From: Pseudonocardia sp. TRM90224
Lineage (GTDB): Bacteria; Actinomycetota; Actinomycetes; Mycobacteriales; Pseudonocardiaceae
Assembly: GCF_021245725.1 (NCBI RefSeq)
Contig: NZ_JAJGSX010000050.1
Coordinates: 1 to 52,861 of the forward strand
DNA length: 52,861 nt
Direction of reading: 5' to 3'
The position numbers and the translations under genes are program-made. This document shows, piece by piece, positions 8,958 to 17,736 of this stretch (its first letter is position 1; every line of letters begins with the position of its first letter). The notes beneath the pieces were generated by a model. The model was not told the origin of the DNA. It ran no database searches and worked only from the letters and a program-made list of their open reading frames with translations.

Positions 8958-10693
8958 TCACCGACCTGCGGCTGTTGCTCGGACCGGAGCGGGCGCACAT
9001 CCTGACCCGGTACGTCGCCTGGACGGTCGGGTACGGCGTGCTGAGCGGCATCGCCGCGGCCCTGCTCGTCCCGGTGGTCGAGGCGCTCGCGTCGGGCCGG
9101 CGGGACACGTTGGGCGCGCACCTGCTCACGCTGGCCGCGGTGACGGTCGCGGCCGCGGTCGTGCGGTACGTGCAGACGATGCGCGGCTCGTCCGCAGCTC
9201 TGGAGACGATGTCGTCGATGCACCAGCGGCTCGGCGACCACCTCGTGGGCCTGCCGATCGGCTGGTTCGACTCCGACCGCACCGGCCGCCTGACCCGCAT
9301 GGCGACCGACGGCACGATGATGATCGGCGGGATCTTCGCCCACCTGCTCTCGCCGCTGGTCATCGCCGTAGCGGCGCCGGCGACCGTGACGGTCGCGCTG
9401 TTCTGGTACGACTGGCGCCTCGGCCTGGCCAGCGCGCTGTGCATCCCCGTGCTCGCGTTCGCGTTCCGGTTCGCCGGCCGGAACCTGGCTCGCGGGGAGG
9501 CCGCCGATCACGCCGCGGACGTCGAGGCCGGCTCTCGGGTGGTCGAGTTCGGCCGCAACCAGCGGGTGCTGCGCGCGTTCGGCCGCGGTGTGCACGGCTA
9601 CCGGCCGCTGGAGGACGCGATCGAGGGGCAGCGGCGCACCCGCCGCCGCACGCTCGGCCTCGGCGTGACCGGCCTGACGGTCGGCGGCCTCGCGGTGCAG
9701 CTCGCCGTCACCGTGCTCCTGCTGGTCGGGGTGTGGCTCGCGCTGGAGGGCGCGGTTGCGCCGGCAGCGGCGGTCGCGCTGATCGCGCTCACGTTCCGGT
9801 TCGCCGGGCCGCTCGCCGACGTCAGCGAGTACGCCGGCGCTATCCGCATCGCCGCGGCCGACCTCCGCCGTCTCACCGCCGTGCTCCGCGAGGAGGGGAT
9901 GCCGGAGCCGGAGGTGTCGGCGCCGATCACCCGGCCCGGGCGCATCGAGCTCGACGGCGTCACCTTCGGGTACGAGGCGTCGGCGCCGGTACTGCACGAC
10001 GTCTCGTTCACGGTGCCGGCCGGTTCGGTGACCGCGCTGGTCGGGCCGTCGGGTTCGGGCAAGACGACCGTCATCCGGTTGATCAGCCGGTTCTGGGACG
10101 TCCAGCACGGTTCGGTGCGGGTCGGCGGTGCCGACGTGCGCAGCCTGTGCACCGAGGACCTGACCGGCCAGCTCGCCATGGTCTTCCAGGACGTCTACCT
10201 GTTCGACGACACGCTGGTCGCCAACATCCGGCTCGGCAGGCCGGCGGCCACCGACGTCCAGCTGGCCGAGGCGGCCCGGCTCGCGGGCGTCGACGAGATC
10301 GTCGCGCGGCTGCCGCACGGCTGGGACACGCGGGTCGGCGAGGGCGGGGCGGCGCTCTCCGGCGGCGAGCGCCAGCGCGTCTCGATCGCCCGGGCGCTGC
10401 TGAAGCGAGCACCGATCGTCCTGCTGGACGAGGCCACCGCCGCCCTCGACCCGGAGAACGAGCGCTACCTGCAACGATCCGTGCGCCGGCTCGCCGAGCA
10501 CAGCACCGTGCTGCTCATCGCGCACCGACTGGACAACGTCGTCGACGCCGACCAGATCGTCGTCATGGACGGCGGCCGGGTGGTCGAAATCGGCACACAC
10601 GACACCCTCAAGATCGCCGATGGCGCTTACGCGCGGTTGTGGCGGGCGCGGACGGACGCGAGGGGTTGGCGGCTGCTTCGGCGTGGCGTCTGA
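8954..10693 (+). CDS. ABC exporter subunit 2 (fused membrane + ATPase)
   Basis: Second half of the heterodimeric exporter, 579 residues. Six membrane segments lie in residues about 1-310. The nucleotide-binding domain shows Walker A GPSGSGKTT, signature LSGGERQRVSIARALL, Walker B IVLLDEATAALD and H-loop LIAHRLD. ATG 8954 overlaps the preceding TGA, so translation is probably coupled. Related pairs export siderophores, lipids or drugs or import siderophores (IrtAB type). The AraC-type neighbour hints at a small-molecule inducer, but no substrate can be named. Confidence 0.9.
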   Translation: MITDLRLLLGPERAHILTRYVAWTVGYGVLSGIAAALLVPVVEALASGRRDTLGAHLLTLAAVTVAAAVVRYVQTMRGSSAALETMSSMHQRLGDHLVGLPIGWFDSDRTGRLTRMATDGTMMIGGIFAHLLSPLVIAVAAPATVTVALFWYDWRLGLASALCIPVLAFAFRFAGRNLARGEAADHAADVEAGSRVVEFGRNQRVLRAFGRGVHGYRPLEDAIEGQRRTRRRTLGLGVTGLTVGGLAVQLAVTVLLLVGVWLALEGAVAPAAAVALIALTFRFAGPLADVSEYAGAIRIAAADLRRLTAVLREEGMPEPEVSAPITRPGRIELDGVTFGYEASAPVLHDVSFTVPAGSVTALVGPSGSGKTTVIRLISRFWDVQHGSVRVGGADVRSLCTEDLTGQLAMVFQDVYLFDDTLVANIRLGRPAATDVQLAEAARLAGVDEIVARLPHGWDTRVGEGGAALSGGERQRVSIARALLKRAPIVLLDEATAALDPENERYLQRSVRRLAEHSTVLLIAHRLDNVVDADQIVVMDGGRVVEIGTHDTLKIADGAYARLWRARTDARGWRLLRRGV

Positions 10694-10700
10694 TCCGAAT

Positions 10701-10716
10701 CCACCCACCTGGGTGG
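10701..10716 (+). terminator. Short hairpin after the ABC exporter
   Basis: CCACCC / GGGTGG with a 4-base ACCT loop follows the exporter stop by 7 bases. It is a plausible but weak intrinsic terminator without a U-tract. The remaining bases to 10870 show nothing I can assign. Confidence 0.45.
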
Positions 10717-10869
10717 GATGAATTCCGGCATGCCATCGACTATTCGCACGAAACGGTCAGCCTGCGGATAGCGGGTGGTCCTCTTTCCGGTGGTGCCGTC
10801 TAGAGACGGTTCTCGCACCGCCCGAATCGGCGTGCCCGCCACTCACAGGTGGGGGCTGAGAGTGCGCCG

Positions 10870-11200
10870 ACAACACTCGGGACCACCGCCCGCGAGACCA
10901 CCGGCCACGAACCCACCCAACGAACCACGTCGCGAACCCACACCCACCCGCCCAACCGCGCGACTCACCGCTCCGAACGCGCGACTCGCCCGCTGGAACG
11001 TGGGACTCACCGTGTCGAAGTCGTCGACTCACCGTGCTGGAGGTGTCGACTCACCGTGCCGAAGTCGTCGACTCACCGTGCCGGAGGTGTCGACTCACCG
11101 TGCCGAAGTCGCCGACTCACCGTGCCGGAAGTGGCGACTCACCGTGCCGGAGGTGTCGACTCACCCGGCTCACGCACGGTGTGGACCCGGCTCGCGGCCG
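10870..11200 (+). repeat. Dispersed repeat family, copy B
   Basis: This fills most of the 529-base gap between converging genes. It has the internal part of the family head (CCACGAACCCACCCAACGAA near 10907) but lacks the GGCGAGGGCGCC terminus. It then has degenerate units (GACTCACCGCTCCGAACGC, GACTCGCCCGCTGGAACG), seven regular 22-bp units and a short CACCCGGCTCACGCAC tail. It has the most units of the four copies. Confidence 0.78.
11004..11165 (+). repeat. 22-bp tandem repeat array (seven units)
   Basis: Units begin GACTCACCGTG at 11004, 11026, 11048, 11070, 11092, 11114 and 11136, with a partial eighth at 11158. The exact 22-base period is seen by position. Each unit is GACTCACCGTGCC followed by a variable 9 bases of GGAGGTGTC or GAAGTCGTC type, roughly alternating. 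The units abut directly with no spacers, so this is not a CRISPR. GTCGAC occurs at many junctions. Because 22 is not divisible by 3, all frames stay open by accident. Confidence 0.92.
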
Positions 11201-11222
11201 CGCCGGCGGCGGGCCGCCCGCG

Positions 11223-12327
11223 CTAGATCCCGTAGTCCGGCAGCTGGAACCCGTTCGCCACCTTGATGAGGGTGTCGTTGTCCGCCCCCTCGCGCCCCAT
11301 CCGTTGGGTGGCCAGCACCCACTCGCGCAGCCGCTGCTCGTAGGCGGCGAGGCCACCGGGCAGGTCTGGGCCGGCGGCCGCCAGTTCCCCGGCCAGGACG
11401 TACGCGCCGACGAGGGCGAGGCTCGTGCCTTGCCCGGTCAGCGGCGACGGGGAGTAGGCGGCGTCGCCCAGCAGGCCGGTGCGGCCGCGGGACCAGGTGT
11501 CGAGCAGCACCTGGCTGCAGGAGTCGAAGTAGAAGTCGGGCGCGTCGTCCATCTCGGCGAGCAGGCGCGGGGCCTCCCAGCCCACCCCGGCGGCGCGGTC
11601 GCGGATGATCGCCTTCTGCTGCACGACGTCGCGGTGGTCGTAGGTGAGCCGGTCGGACTGGAAGCCGATATAGACGATCGTCTCGCTGTTGCCGTGCACG
11701 GGCCGGATCCCGGTCGAGCAGCCGTCGCCGGTGTGGTCGAGCGCCCAGTCCTCGAGCCCGAGGTGGTTGGGCGCCGACCAGAATGCGATGTAGGTGCCGA
11801 GGTGCAGCAGGTGTTGCGTCTCCTCGCCGAACAGCAGTGCCCGCACCGCCGAGTGCAGCCCGTCGGCGCCGATGACCAGGTCGAACTCGCGCCGGGCACC
11901 ACTGGCGAACCCGACGTCGATGACGTTCCCGCGCTCGGTCAGCTCGGTGACCGACTCGCCGAACACGTACTCGGTGGTGCCGCGGGTCGCGCTGATCAAC
12001 ACGTCGGCCAGGTCGCCACGCAGGATCTCGATCTCCGCGATCTGGCCGTCGCCGCCGTGCTCGTCGGCGCGCTGGGACGAGAGCGGCGCACCGGCGGCGT
12101 CGACTGTGCTGAACCCGGCGGTGTGGATCGCCGCGTCGCGGATCTGCTGGTCGAGCCCCATCCGGGCGGCCACCTCCCTGGCCACCCCCGCGCAGGTCGA
12201 CGGCTTGCCCGCCGGGCCGCTGCGCAGGCGCCTTCTCCACGACGGTGGTCGCGAACCCGCACCGGTCGAGCCAGAACGCGAGGGCCGGTCCGGCGATGCT
12301 GGCGCCGGCGATGAGCACGCGGGTCAC
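11223..12327 (-). pseudogene. FAD-dependent monooxygenase, frameshifted
   Basis: Aromatic-hydroxylase-type flavoprotein. ATG 12327 opens with the FAD motif (VLIAGASIAGPALAFWLDR) and reaches GGQAVDLRG. The expected continuation VAREVAARMGLD is then one base out of frame. A C5 run at 12185-12189 (G5 on the coding strand) reduced to four would restore a 367-residue protein. The later motif GDAAYSPSPLTGQGTSLA is the usual second FAD-binding site, and YRR-type C-terminal helices follow. Either a homopolymer sequencing error or a true inactivation. Substrate unknown. Confidence 0.82.
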
Positions 12328-12350
12328 GAGACCATTCCTACCGGATTGCG

Positions 12351-12971
12351 TCAGCAGCCTCCGCCACGGCGCAGCGAGTCGTCGTGCCGGACGTGCGGCG
12401 TGAGCGTCAGTGGATCGAAGCCCGTCCGGTACGGACAGTCGGCGCGGTAGCGCACCACGACCACCTCGACCTCGGACTCCAAGGTGAACCTCGCCGCGCG
12501 CGGCGCATCACCTTCCGGGTTTCCTTCCCACACGACGACGGCCTGCTGCAGCGGTCCGATCGAGCGGCGCAGCTCCACCCGGTGGAACGGGTCGATCCAG
12601 TCCGTAGCGGTGACATGCACGAGTTGCAGCCCGTCCTGTGAGGCCAGGACCTCCTCGCTGTCAACGAGGTCGGTGGAGATGAGCGCGAACGAGGTCATCA
12701 TGATCGCGAACGGGACCAGGCACACGCCGACGGCGGCGACCGCCGCCCGCGCGAACCGATGCCGGAACGACCGGTACGCCGCCCAGATCACCAGGCCCGC
12801 AACGACGAGCAGCCCGATCCAGCGGTAGAGCGCCCCATGGGGACCGAGCTGGACGTTCAACGGGTTCCACATCGCGACGCCGAGAGCGAGGGCGCCCACG
12901 GCCGCGACCACCCAGCCGACCAGTGGCCGACCCGACCGCTTCTCCCGTACGTCCGGCTGCTCGTCGCTCAT
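12351..12971 (-). CDS. Small membrane protein, function unknown
   Basis: I do not recognise this 206-residue protein. A short charged N-terminus is followed by three hydrophobic segments, around residues 18-38, 50-66 and 73-97. A C-terminal domain of about 110 residues (VHVTATDWIDPFHRVEL, ESEVEVVVVRYRADCPY) ends RRGGGC. The beta-rich tail is probably on one membrane face. ATG 12971 lacks a clear ribosome site; a GTG three codons upstream is an alternative. It lies between the FAD monooxygenase and an MFS gene, all on the minus strand. Confidence 0.65.
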   Translation of the reverse strand: MSDEQPDVREKRSGRPLVGWVVAAVGALALGVAMWNPLNVQLGPHGALYRWIGLLVVAGLVIWAAYRSFRHRFARAAVAAVGVCLVPFAIMMTSFALISTDLVDSEEVLASQDGLQLVHVTATDWIDPFHRVELRRSIGPLQQAVVVWEGNPEGDAPRAARFTLESEVEVVVVRYRADCPYRTGFDPLTLTPHVRHDDSLRRGGGC

Positions 12972-13015
12972 GACGATCACGACCGCAGCACCGCCTGATC
13001 GGTTGGGGTGCTGTG

Positions 13016-14242
13016 CTACTGGGGCACCGCGGTGGTGCGGCACGTGCGCACCCACCACATCGAGAGCACGAGCGCGATGGCGGTTCCGATCGCCCCCGAA
13101 ACCGCGATGACCGTTGACGACAACACGTTCGTCGCGACGAGGCCGAACGTCAGGATCGCGAGGCCTTGGGTCACCCGCATCATCGTGAACATGAGGCCGA
13201 CGGCCTGGCCGCGCATGCTGTCGGGGACGGTCTGGGTGTATTCGGCCTGCAGCGGGATGTAGTAGTACAGCGACGCTCCCGAGACGATGATCAGCGCGAG
13301 CGCGGCGGCCGGCGTCGGGATCACGAAGAACAGGATCAGCGGCGCGCAGCTGAGGATCGACAGAGCGGCGACGTGTCGCGGCCCCTGGTCGGGGATCAGC
13401 ATCGGCAGGATCCAGATGCCCAGCACGATCCCGGCCGGGCCGGCGCCCATCAGCATCCCGGCGATCTCCGGGCCGTAGCCGATCTGCACGGCGTAGGGCG
13501 CCGCGAGCGTCTCCGTCGCGAGCGTGGCGGCAATGGCGATCGCGAACAGCATCGTGATCAGCAGCCGCGGCCGTCCGACGATGTAGCGCACCGCGGTCCG
13601 GGTGGAGCCGACCCACGACGACGAGTCGGGCAACGCCGTCGCCGGCCGGCCGACCACACCGAACAGGACGATGAGCGCCGAGATGGTGAACGTCGCGGCG
13701 TTGAGCACCAGCACGGTCGACAACCCGACGAGCGCAACCACCACACCGCCGAGGGCGTAGCCCACCGTGTAGGAGACGTGGTTGACGAGCTGCGTGACCG
13801 CGGTGCCTTTGACGAGCTGTTTCCCCGGCAGCACGACCGACATCGTGGACATGTAGGAGCTGCCGAACGGTGAGTCCATCAACCGGATCGCGAACAGCAA
13901 TCCCCACAATGCGATCAGCGGCATCCCGGGAATCGCCATGACGAGCACCAGTAGCGCCCGCCCGACGTCGGTCGCGACCATGACGGCGCGTCGGGGCAGC
14001 CGGTCGGCGAGCCCGGCGAGCAGCGGCCCGCCGATGAGGTCCGGCAGCACGGTCAGTGCGAATGTGACGCCCATGAGCGCCTCGGAACCGGTCTCGGTGA
14101 AGACCGCGACGACCAAGCCGGCGCGCGCGGTGTAGTCACCGACCGTGGAGAGCCCCCGGCTGATGAACAGGGCCCGGAACTCCGGCACCGCGAAGATGTC
14201 CGCGTAGGAGACCCGATCGTGCTCGCCGGCCGCTTTCGACAC
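13016..14242 (-). CDS. MFS transporter (MFS_3-like exporter)
   Basis: Integral membrane transporter of 408 residues with about 12 membrane segments. Motif A-like GLADRLPRRAVMVATDVGRA lies around residues 62-81. Late motifs PDSMRGQAVGLMFTMMRVTQ match the MFS_3/enterobactin-exporter-like group. GTG 14242 is chosen because GGGGGAAG precedes it; longer in-frame starts run into non-homologous sequence. Substrate unknown. Confidence 0.85.
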   Translation of the reverse strand: MSKAAGEHDRVSYADIFAVPEFRALFISRGLSTVGDYTARAGLVVAVFTETGSEALMGVTFALTVLPDLIGGPLLAGLADRLPRRAVMVATDVGRALLVLVMAIPGMPLIALWGLLFAIRLMDSPFGSSYMSTMSVVLPGKQLVKGTAVTQLVNHVSYTVGYALGGVVVALVGLSTVLVLNAATFTISALIVLFGVVGRPATALPDSSSWVGSTRTAVRYIVGRPRLLITMLFAIAIAATLATETLAAPYAVQIGYGPEIAGMLMGAGPAGIVLGIWILPMLIPDQGPRHVAALSILSCAPLILFFVIPTPAAALALIIVSGASLYYYIPLQAEYTQTVPDSMRGQAVGLMFTMMRVTQGLAILTFGLVATNVLSSTVIAVSGAIGTAIALVLSMWWVRTCRTTAVPQ

Positions 14243-14388
14243 GTGCTTCCCCCGGTGGTCGGTGTCCCCGATACCGCCCTCATCAGGATCGACCACCCGG
14301 CCGCGGTTTCGCCAGCAAATGGGCCGGGTCGGCAAGAACGCACGCCGAACATGGCATTTCGGCATCCCTGGGGGTTTCGAACAGCCTG

Positions 14389-15825
14389 TCAGTCCTCGCG
14401 CCGCACGTCCCGCCACGCGGCGGTGAGGCGCTCGACGATCTCTTCCAGCACCTCGTCGGGGAACGTGAACGGCAGCCGGATGAAGGCGTCGTGCCTGCCC
14501 GTGTTGTCCGTGGACGTACCGGACACGAGCTCGACGCCGTGGCGCAGCGCCGCCGCCGCGAACGGCTGCGCGTCGTCGGTGGGCAGCTGGATCCAGAGCG
14601 CCGACCCGCCGTCGGGCGCCTGCCATCGCCAGCTCGGGAGGTGCGTCGCGAGCAGCGGGGTGAGGTGGGCGAGCCGGTCGCGACGGGCGGCGGCGCGGCG
14701 GGCGGCCAGCTCGGCCGCGTGCGGGAGCAGGCGCGCGGCGACGGCCTGGTCGAGCACCGGGCTGCCGAGGTCGGCCAAGGCCTTCAGGCGGACCAGCTGG
14801 TCGACGGTCTCGGGTCGTGCGCGCACCCAGCCGATGCGCAGGCCCGCCCAGACCGTCTTGGCCAGCCCGCCGACCGTCAGGATCTGGGCGTCCGGGGTTG
14901 CGGACGCGGCGATGGGCGGGTGGTCGTCGAGGTACGCGCTGTCCTCCACGACGGGCAGGTCGTGCCGGGCGGAGATCTCGGCGAGCTGCCGGCGGCGACG
15001 CTGCGACATCAGCAGCCCGGTGGGGTTGTGGAAGGTCGGCATCACGTAGAGCAGGTCCGGGTGGCGCTGGGTGATCGCGGTGCCGAGCGCGTCGGTGCGG
15101 ATGCCCTCGTCGTCGAGCGGAACGCCGACCAGCCGGGTGCCGATCGCGCGGAAGAGATCGACGCTGCCGGGCCAGCCCGGCGACTCGACGGCGACCACGC
15201 TGCCGCGGCGCAGGTGGTGCTGGGCGATGAGCGCGATGGCCTGGGTGGCGCCGCTGGTGACGACGACGTGCTCGGGGCCGGTGGGCAGGCCCTGCGCGGT
15301 GTAGTGGTCGGCGATCGCCTGCCGCAGCTCGGGCAGGCCGCGCGGGTGGTAGCCGGCGTCGGTGAGCAGCTCTGGCAGCGTCGAGGACGCCAGGTCGAGC
15401 ACGGCGGCGGTCAGCTCGGGCAGGCCCTCATCGGCTGCTTGCCGCAACGAGATGATGTCGCCGGGCTGGTCGGCGAACCGCTGGCGCAGCGACCCGGCCG
15501 CGCTGCCGGTGGGCGGTGTGGTGCGGGCGGCCGCGAAGGCGGCGACGACGGTTCCGCTGCCGCGTTTGCTCACGACCAGCCCGCTCCTGCGCAGGCGCTC
15601 GTACGCGGCGATGACGGTCGAGCGGCTCAGCGCGAGCGCGGCGGCGAGCCTGCGCTCCGGCGGCAGCCGGTCGCCGCGGACCAGCGTGCCCGTGCGGATC
15701 GCGGAGGCCAGCGCGTCGGCGAGCGAGCCGTAGAGCGGGCCGTCGCGGCGGTGCCAGTCGCCGAGCGCGTCGACGAGCTCCGCGATGGGCGCAGTGGCCT
15801 CTTTTCGGTCCACCTCGCCCCTCAT
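14389..15825 (-). CDS. MocR/PdxR-type regulator (GntR + aminotransferase)
   Basis: Regulator of about 478 residues. An N-terminal GntR winged helix (IRTGTLVRGDRLPPERRLAA, LSRSTVIAAYERLRRSGLV) is joined to a PLP-dependent class I aminotransferase-like domain. PLP-lysine region: VGGLAKTVWAGLRIGWV. ATG 15825 is listed; GTG 15813, preceded by GAGGGGCGAG, is a good alternative. Divergent from a LysE-family exporter with only 80 bases between. MocR proteins often control an adjacent transporter, using PLP or an amino compound as signal. Confidence 0.88.
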   Translation of the reverse strand: MRGEVDRKEATAPIAELVDALGDWHRRDGPLYGSLADALASAIRTGTLVRGDRLPPERRLAAALALSRSTVIAAYERLRRSGLVVSKRGSGTVVAAFAAARTTPPTGSAAGSLRQRFADQPGDIISLRQAADEGLPELTAAVLDLASSTLPELLTDAGYHPRGLPELRQAIADHYTAQGLPTGPEHVVVTSGATQAIALIAQHHLRRGSVVAVESPGWPGSVDLFRAIGTRLVGVPLDDEGIRTDALGTAITQRHPDLLYVMPTFHNPTGLLMSQRRRRQLAEISARHDLPVVEDSAYLDDHPPIAASATPDAQILTVGGLAKTVWAGLRIGWVRARPETVDQLVRLKALADLGSPVLDQAVAARLLPHAAELAARRAAARRDRLAHLTPLLATHLPSWRWQAPDGGSALWIQLPTDDAQPFAAAALRHGVELVSGTSTDNTGRHDAFIRLPFTFPDEVLEEIVERLTAAWRDVRRED

Positions 15826-15844
15826 TGGATATGCAACCGCCATG

Positions 15845-15867
15845 TGGACCGGACCAGTCTGGGTCCA
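15845..15867. promoter_or_regulatory. Putative MocR operator
   Basis: TGGACC (15845-15850) and GGTCCA (15862-15867) form an inverted repeat with an 11-base spacer. A second GGACC inside the spacer gives a direct repeat as well. It lies between the divergent MocR and LysE starts. MocR operators often mix direct and inverted repeats. Confidence 0.45.
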
Positions 15868-15905
15868 GCCCCAGAAGGGGTCAACGCCGGCGCGAGGAGA
15901 CCGCA

Positions 15906-16556
15906 ATGCCTGATCCGTCGACTCTGGGACTGTTCGTGGTGGCGTCCATCGCGCTGATCGCGGTGCCCGGTCCGAACGGGCTGTTCATCCTCACCCGCAG
16001 CATCGCCGGCGGGCGTGGGGTCGGGCTCGTCTCGGCGATCGGGATCGAGATCGCGACGCTCGTGTACGCGGCCGGCTCCGCGTTCGGCGTGGCCGAGCTG
16101 ATCGCGCGCTCGCCGCTCGCGTTCCAGGTGTTGACCTACGCCGGCGCCGCGTACCTGGTCCACCTGGCCGTCAAGGCGTTCGGGCGACCGCTGACCGTAA
16201 CGATGACCGGCGCGATGGCCGGCCCGATGAACGACACCGTGGAGCGGACGAGCCGGTGGAAGGTGTTGCGCGACGGGACGGTGGTGAACCTGCTGAACCC
16301 CAAGGTGGCGCTGTTCTTCGTGGCGTTCCTCCCGCAGTTCGTCACGCCGGGCGCGGCGCCGGGTGATGCACGACTGGAGCTGCTCGTGCTCGGACTGGTC
16401 TTCTTCGTGCTGGCGCTCGTCATGGACATCGGCTACGCGCTGGCCGGTGCCGGCGCGGGCGCCTGGATCCGCCGCCGGGGTGGCGCCATCGGCTGGTTGC
16501 GCTGGCCGGTCGGCGCCACGTACCTGGGAATCGCGGCGTTCGCGGTCCTGGCCTGA
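15906..16556 (+). CDS. LysE/RhtB-family amino-acid exporter
   Basis: Inner-membrane exporter of 216 residues with about six membrane segments. The family start motif is IALIAVPGPNGLFILTRS, and the central signature is GTVVNLLNPKVALFFVAFLP. ATG 15906 is preceded by GAGGAGA. Likely exports an amino acid or homoserine-lactone-like compound. Likely controlled by the divergent MocR-type regulator. Its stop lies 2 bases from the stop of the convergent flavoprotein gene. Confidence 0.9.
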   Translation: MPDPSTLGLFVVASIALIAVPGPNGLFILTRSIAGGRGVGLVSAIGIEIATLVYAAGSAFGVAELIARSPLAFQVLTYAGAAYLVHLAVKAFGRPLTVTMTGAMAGPMNDTVERTSRWKVLRDGTVVNLLNPKVALFFVAFLPQFVTPGAAPGDARLELLVLGLVFFVLALVMDIGYALAGAGAGAWIRRRGGAIGWLRWPVGATYLGIAAFAVLA

Positions 16557-16558
16557 CC

Positions 16559-17668
16559 CTAGCCTGGCAAGCTGGCCCGTCCGCTCAGCAGCGGCTGCGC
16601 GGCCCTGGCCCGCATCGGCTGCCCGAACGCCACGTGCCTCGTCGCGACCATGGCGTCGTGCAGGCACCGGGTGAGGACGGTGTCGCCGCGGATCGCGGTG
16701 GTCCCCGCCGCCTTGTGCGCGAACTGGACGACCTCGACGGCGGTGTCGGCGGCGTGGCCGGAGGCCAGGTTCACCCGCGCCTCGGTCGCGGGGGCCACGG
16801 CGCCGTCCTCGGCCTCGGTCCAGACGGCGTGCTGCATGTCGAGCAAGTACCGGTGCGCCGATTCCAGCCGGGCGAGGGCGATCCCGAACGGGAGCTGGAA
16901 GGCCGGGTCGTCGGCGAGGCGCTGCTGCTGACCGAACGGCTTGCGGGTCAGCGCGAGTTCGGCGAGCTCGTCGAGGGCCCGGCGGGCGATGCCGAGCGGG
17001 ACGATCGCGAGCAGGCCGTTGGCGCCGAACGGGATGCGCGCTGTCGGGTCGGTCGACCAGCTGGGCCGGGATCTGTCGAACAGCTCGGTCCAGCTGGTCG
17101 CCGGGATCCGGACGTCGGTCGCCGTGACGGTGTGGCTGCCGGTGGCGCGCAGGCCGATGACGTCCCAGTCGTCGACGACGTGCCCGTCCGCGACCGGGAA
17201 GAAGCCCACCCGTGGCCCTTCGTCGAGCATCGCGCCGCCTAGGAACCACGTCGCCGACGTGCAGCCGCTGGCGAAGCCCCACCGGCCGGTCAGCAGGCGG
17301 TCCGTCCCGTCGAGGACGGTCCGCCCGACCGGCGCGAACCCGCCCGCGATGCTCAGGTGCTCCGGGTCCGCGGCGACGAGCCGCGCGTCGGGCTCGGGCA
17401 GGCCGGCCAGCAGCCCCGCCGCGCCGTTGGCGACGGTGGTGCACCAGCCCAGCGACCCGTCGACGTAGGAGAGCTGCTCGATCACCGTCGAGGTCGTGGT
17501 GAGCGGCGTCCCCAACCCGCCGAGCTCCGGCACCAGGTACATCCGGTACAGCCCGCCTGCCAGCGACAGCTCGACCAGCTCGTCGGGGAGGTGATCAGCT
17601 GTGGCGAGCTTCTCGGCGTGCGCATCCGCCCACGCGAGCACGGCCGACGGGTCTGGTTCCACGATCAT
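16559..17668 (-). CDS. Acyl-CoA-dehydrogenase-like flavoprotein
   Basis: Predicted FAD/FMN enzyme of 369 residues in the acyl-CoA dehydrogenase superfamily. The N-terminal helical domain (LSLAGGLYRMYLVPELGGLG) is followed by a middle beta domain (WGFASGCTSATWFLGG) and a C-terminal helical bundle (RKPFGQQQRLADDPAFQL). The arrangement resembles flavin-dependent monooxygenases of the DszC/HpaH-like branch as much as true dehydrogenases. ATG 17668 is used. Divergent from the first LAL regulator by 68 bases. Confidence 0.82.
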   Translation of the reverse strand: MIVEPDPSAVLAWADAHAEKLATADHLPDELVELSLAGGLYRMYLVPELGGLGTPLTTTSTVIEQLSYVDGSLGWCTTVANGAAGLLAGLPEPDARLVAADPEHLSIAGGFAPVGRTVLDGTDRLLTGRWGFASGCTSATWFLGGAMLDEGPRVGFFPVADGHVVDDWDVIGLRATGSHTVTATDVRIPATSWTELFDRSRPSWSTDPTARIPFGANGLLAIVPLGIARRALDELAELALTRKPFGQQQRLADDPAFQLPFGIALARLESAHRYLLDMQHAVWTEAEDGAVAPATEARVNLASGHAADTAVEVVQFAHKAAGTTAIRGDTVLTRCLHDAMVATRHVAFGQPMRARAAQPLLSGRASLPG

Positions 17669-17736
17669 GGGTTCTGTTTTACGGACGCGCCGACCTGCGC
17701 ACATGACGTCGACTACTCACCGGGGATACTCAATCC

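Noticed and set aside
11004..11165. CRISPR array
   Set aside because: Units abut with no unique spacers and no cas gene is present.
10849..11266. Open frames through the 22-bp array encoding LTVPEVSTHRA-type repeats
   Set aside because: The 22-base period cycles all three frames, none has a ribosome site, and the frame is not kept between copies.
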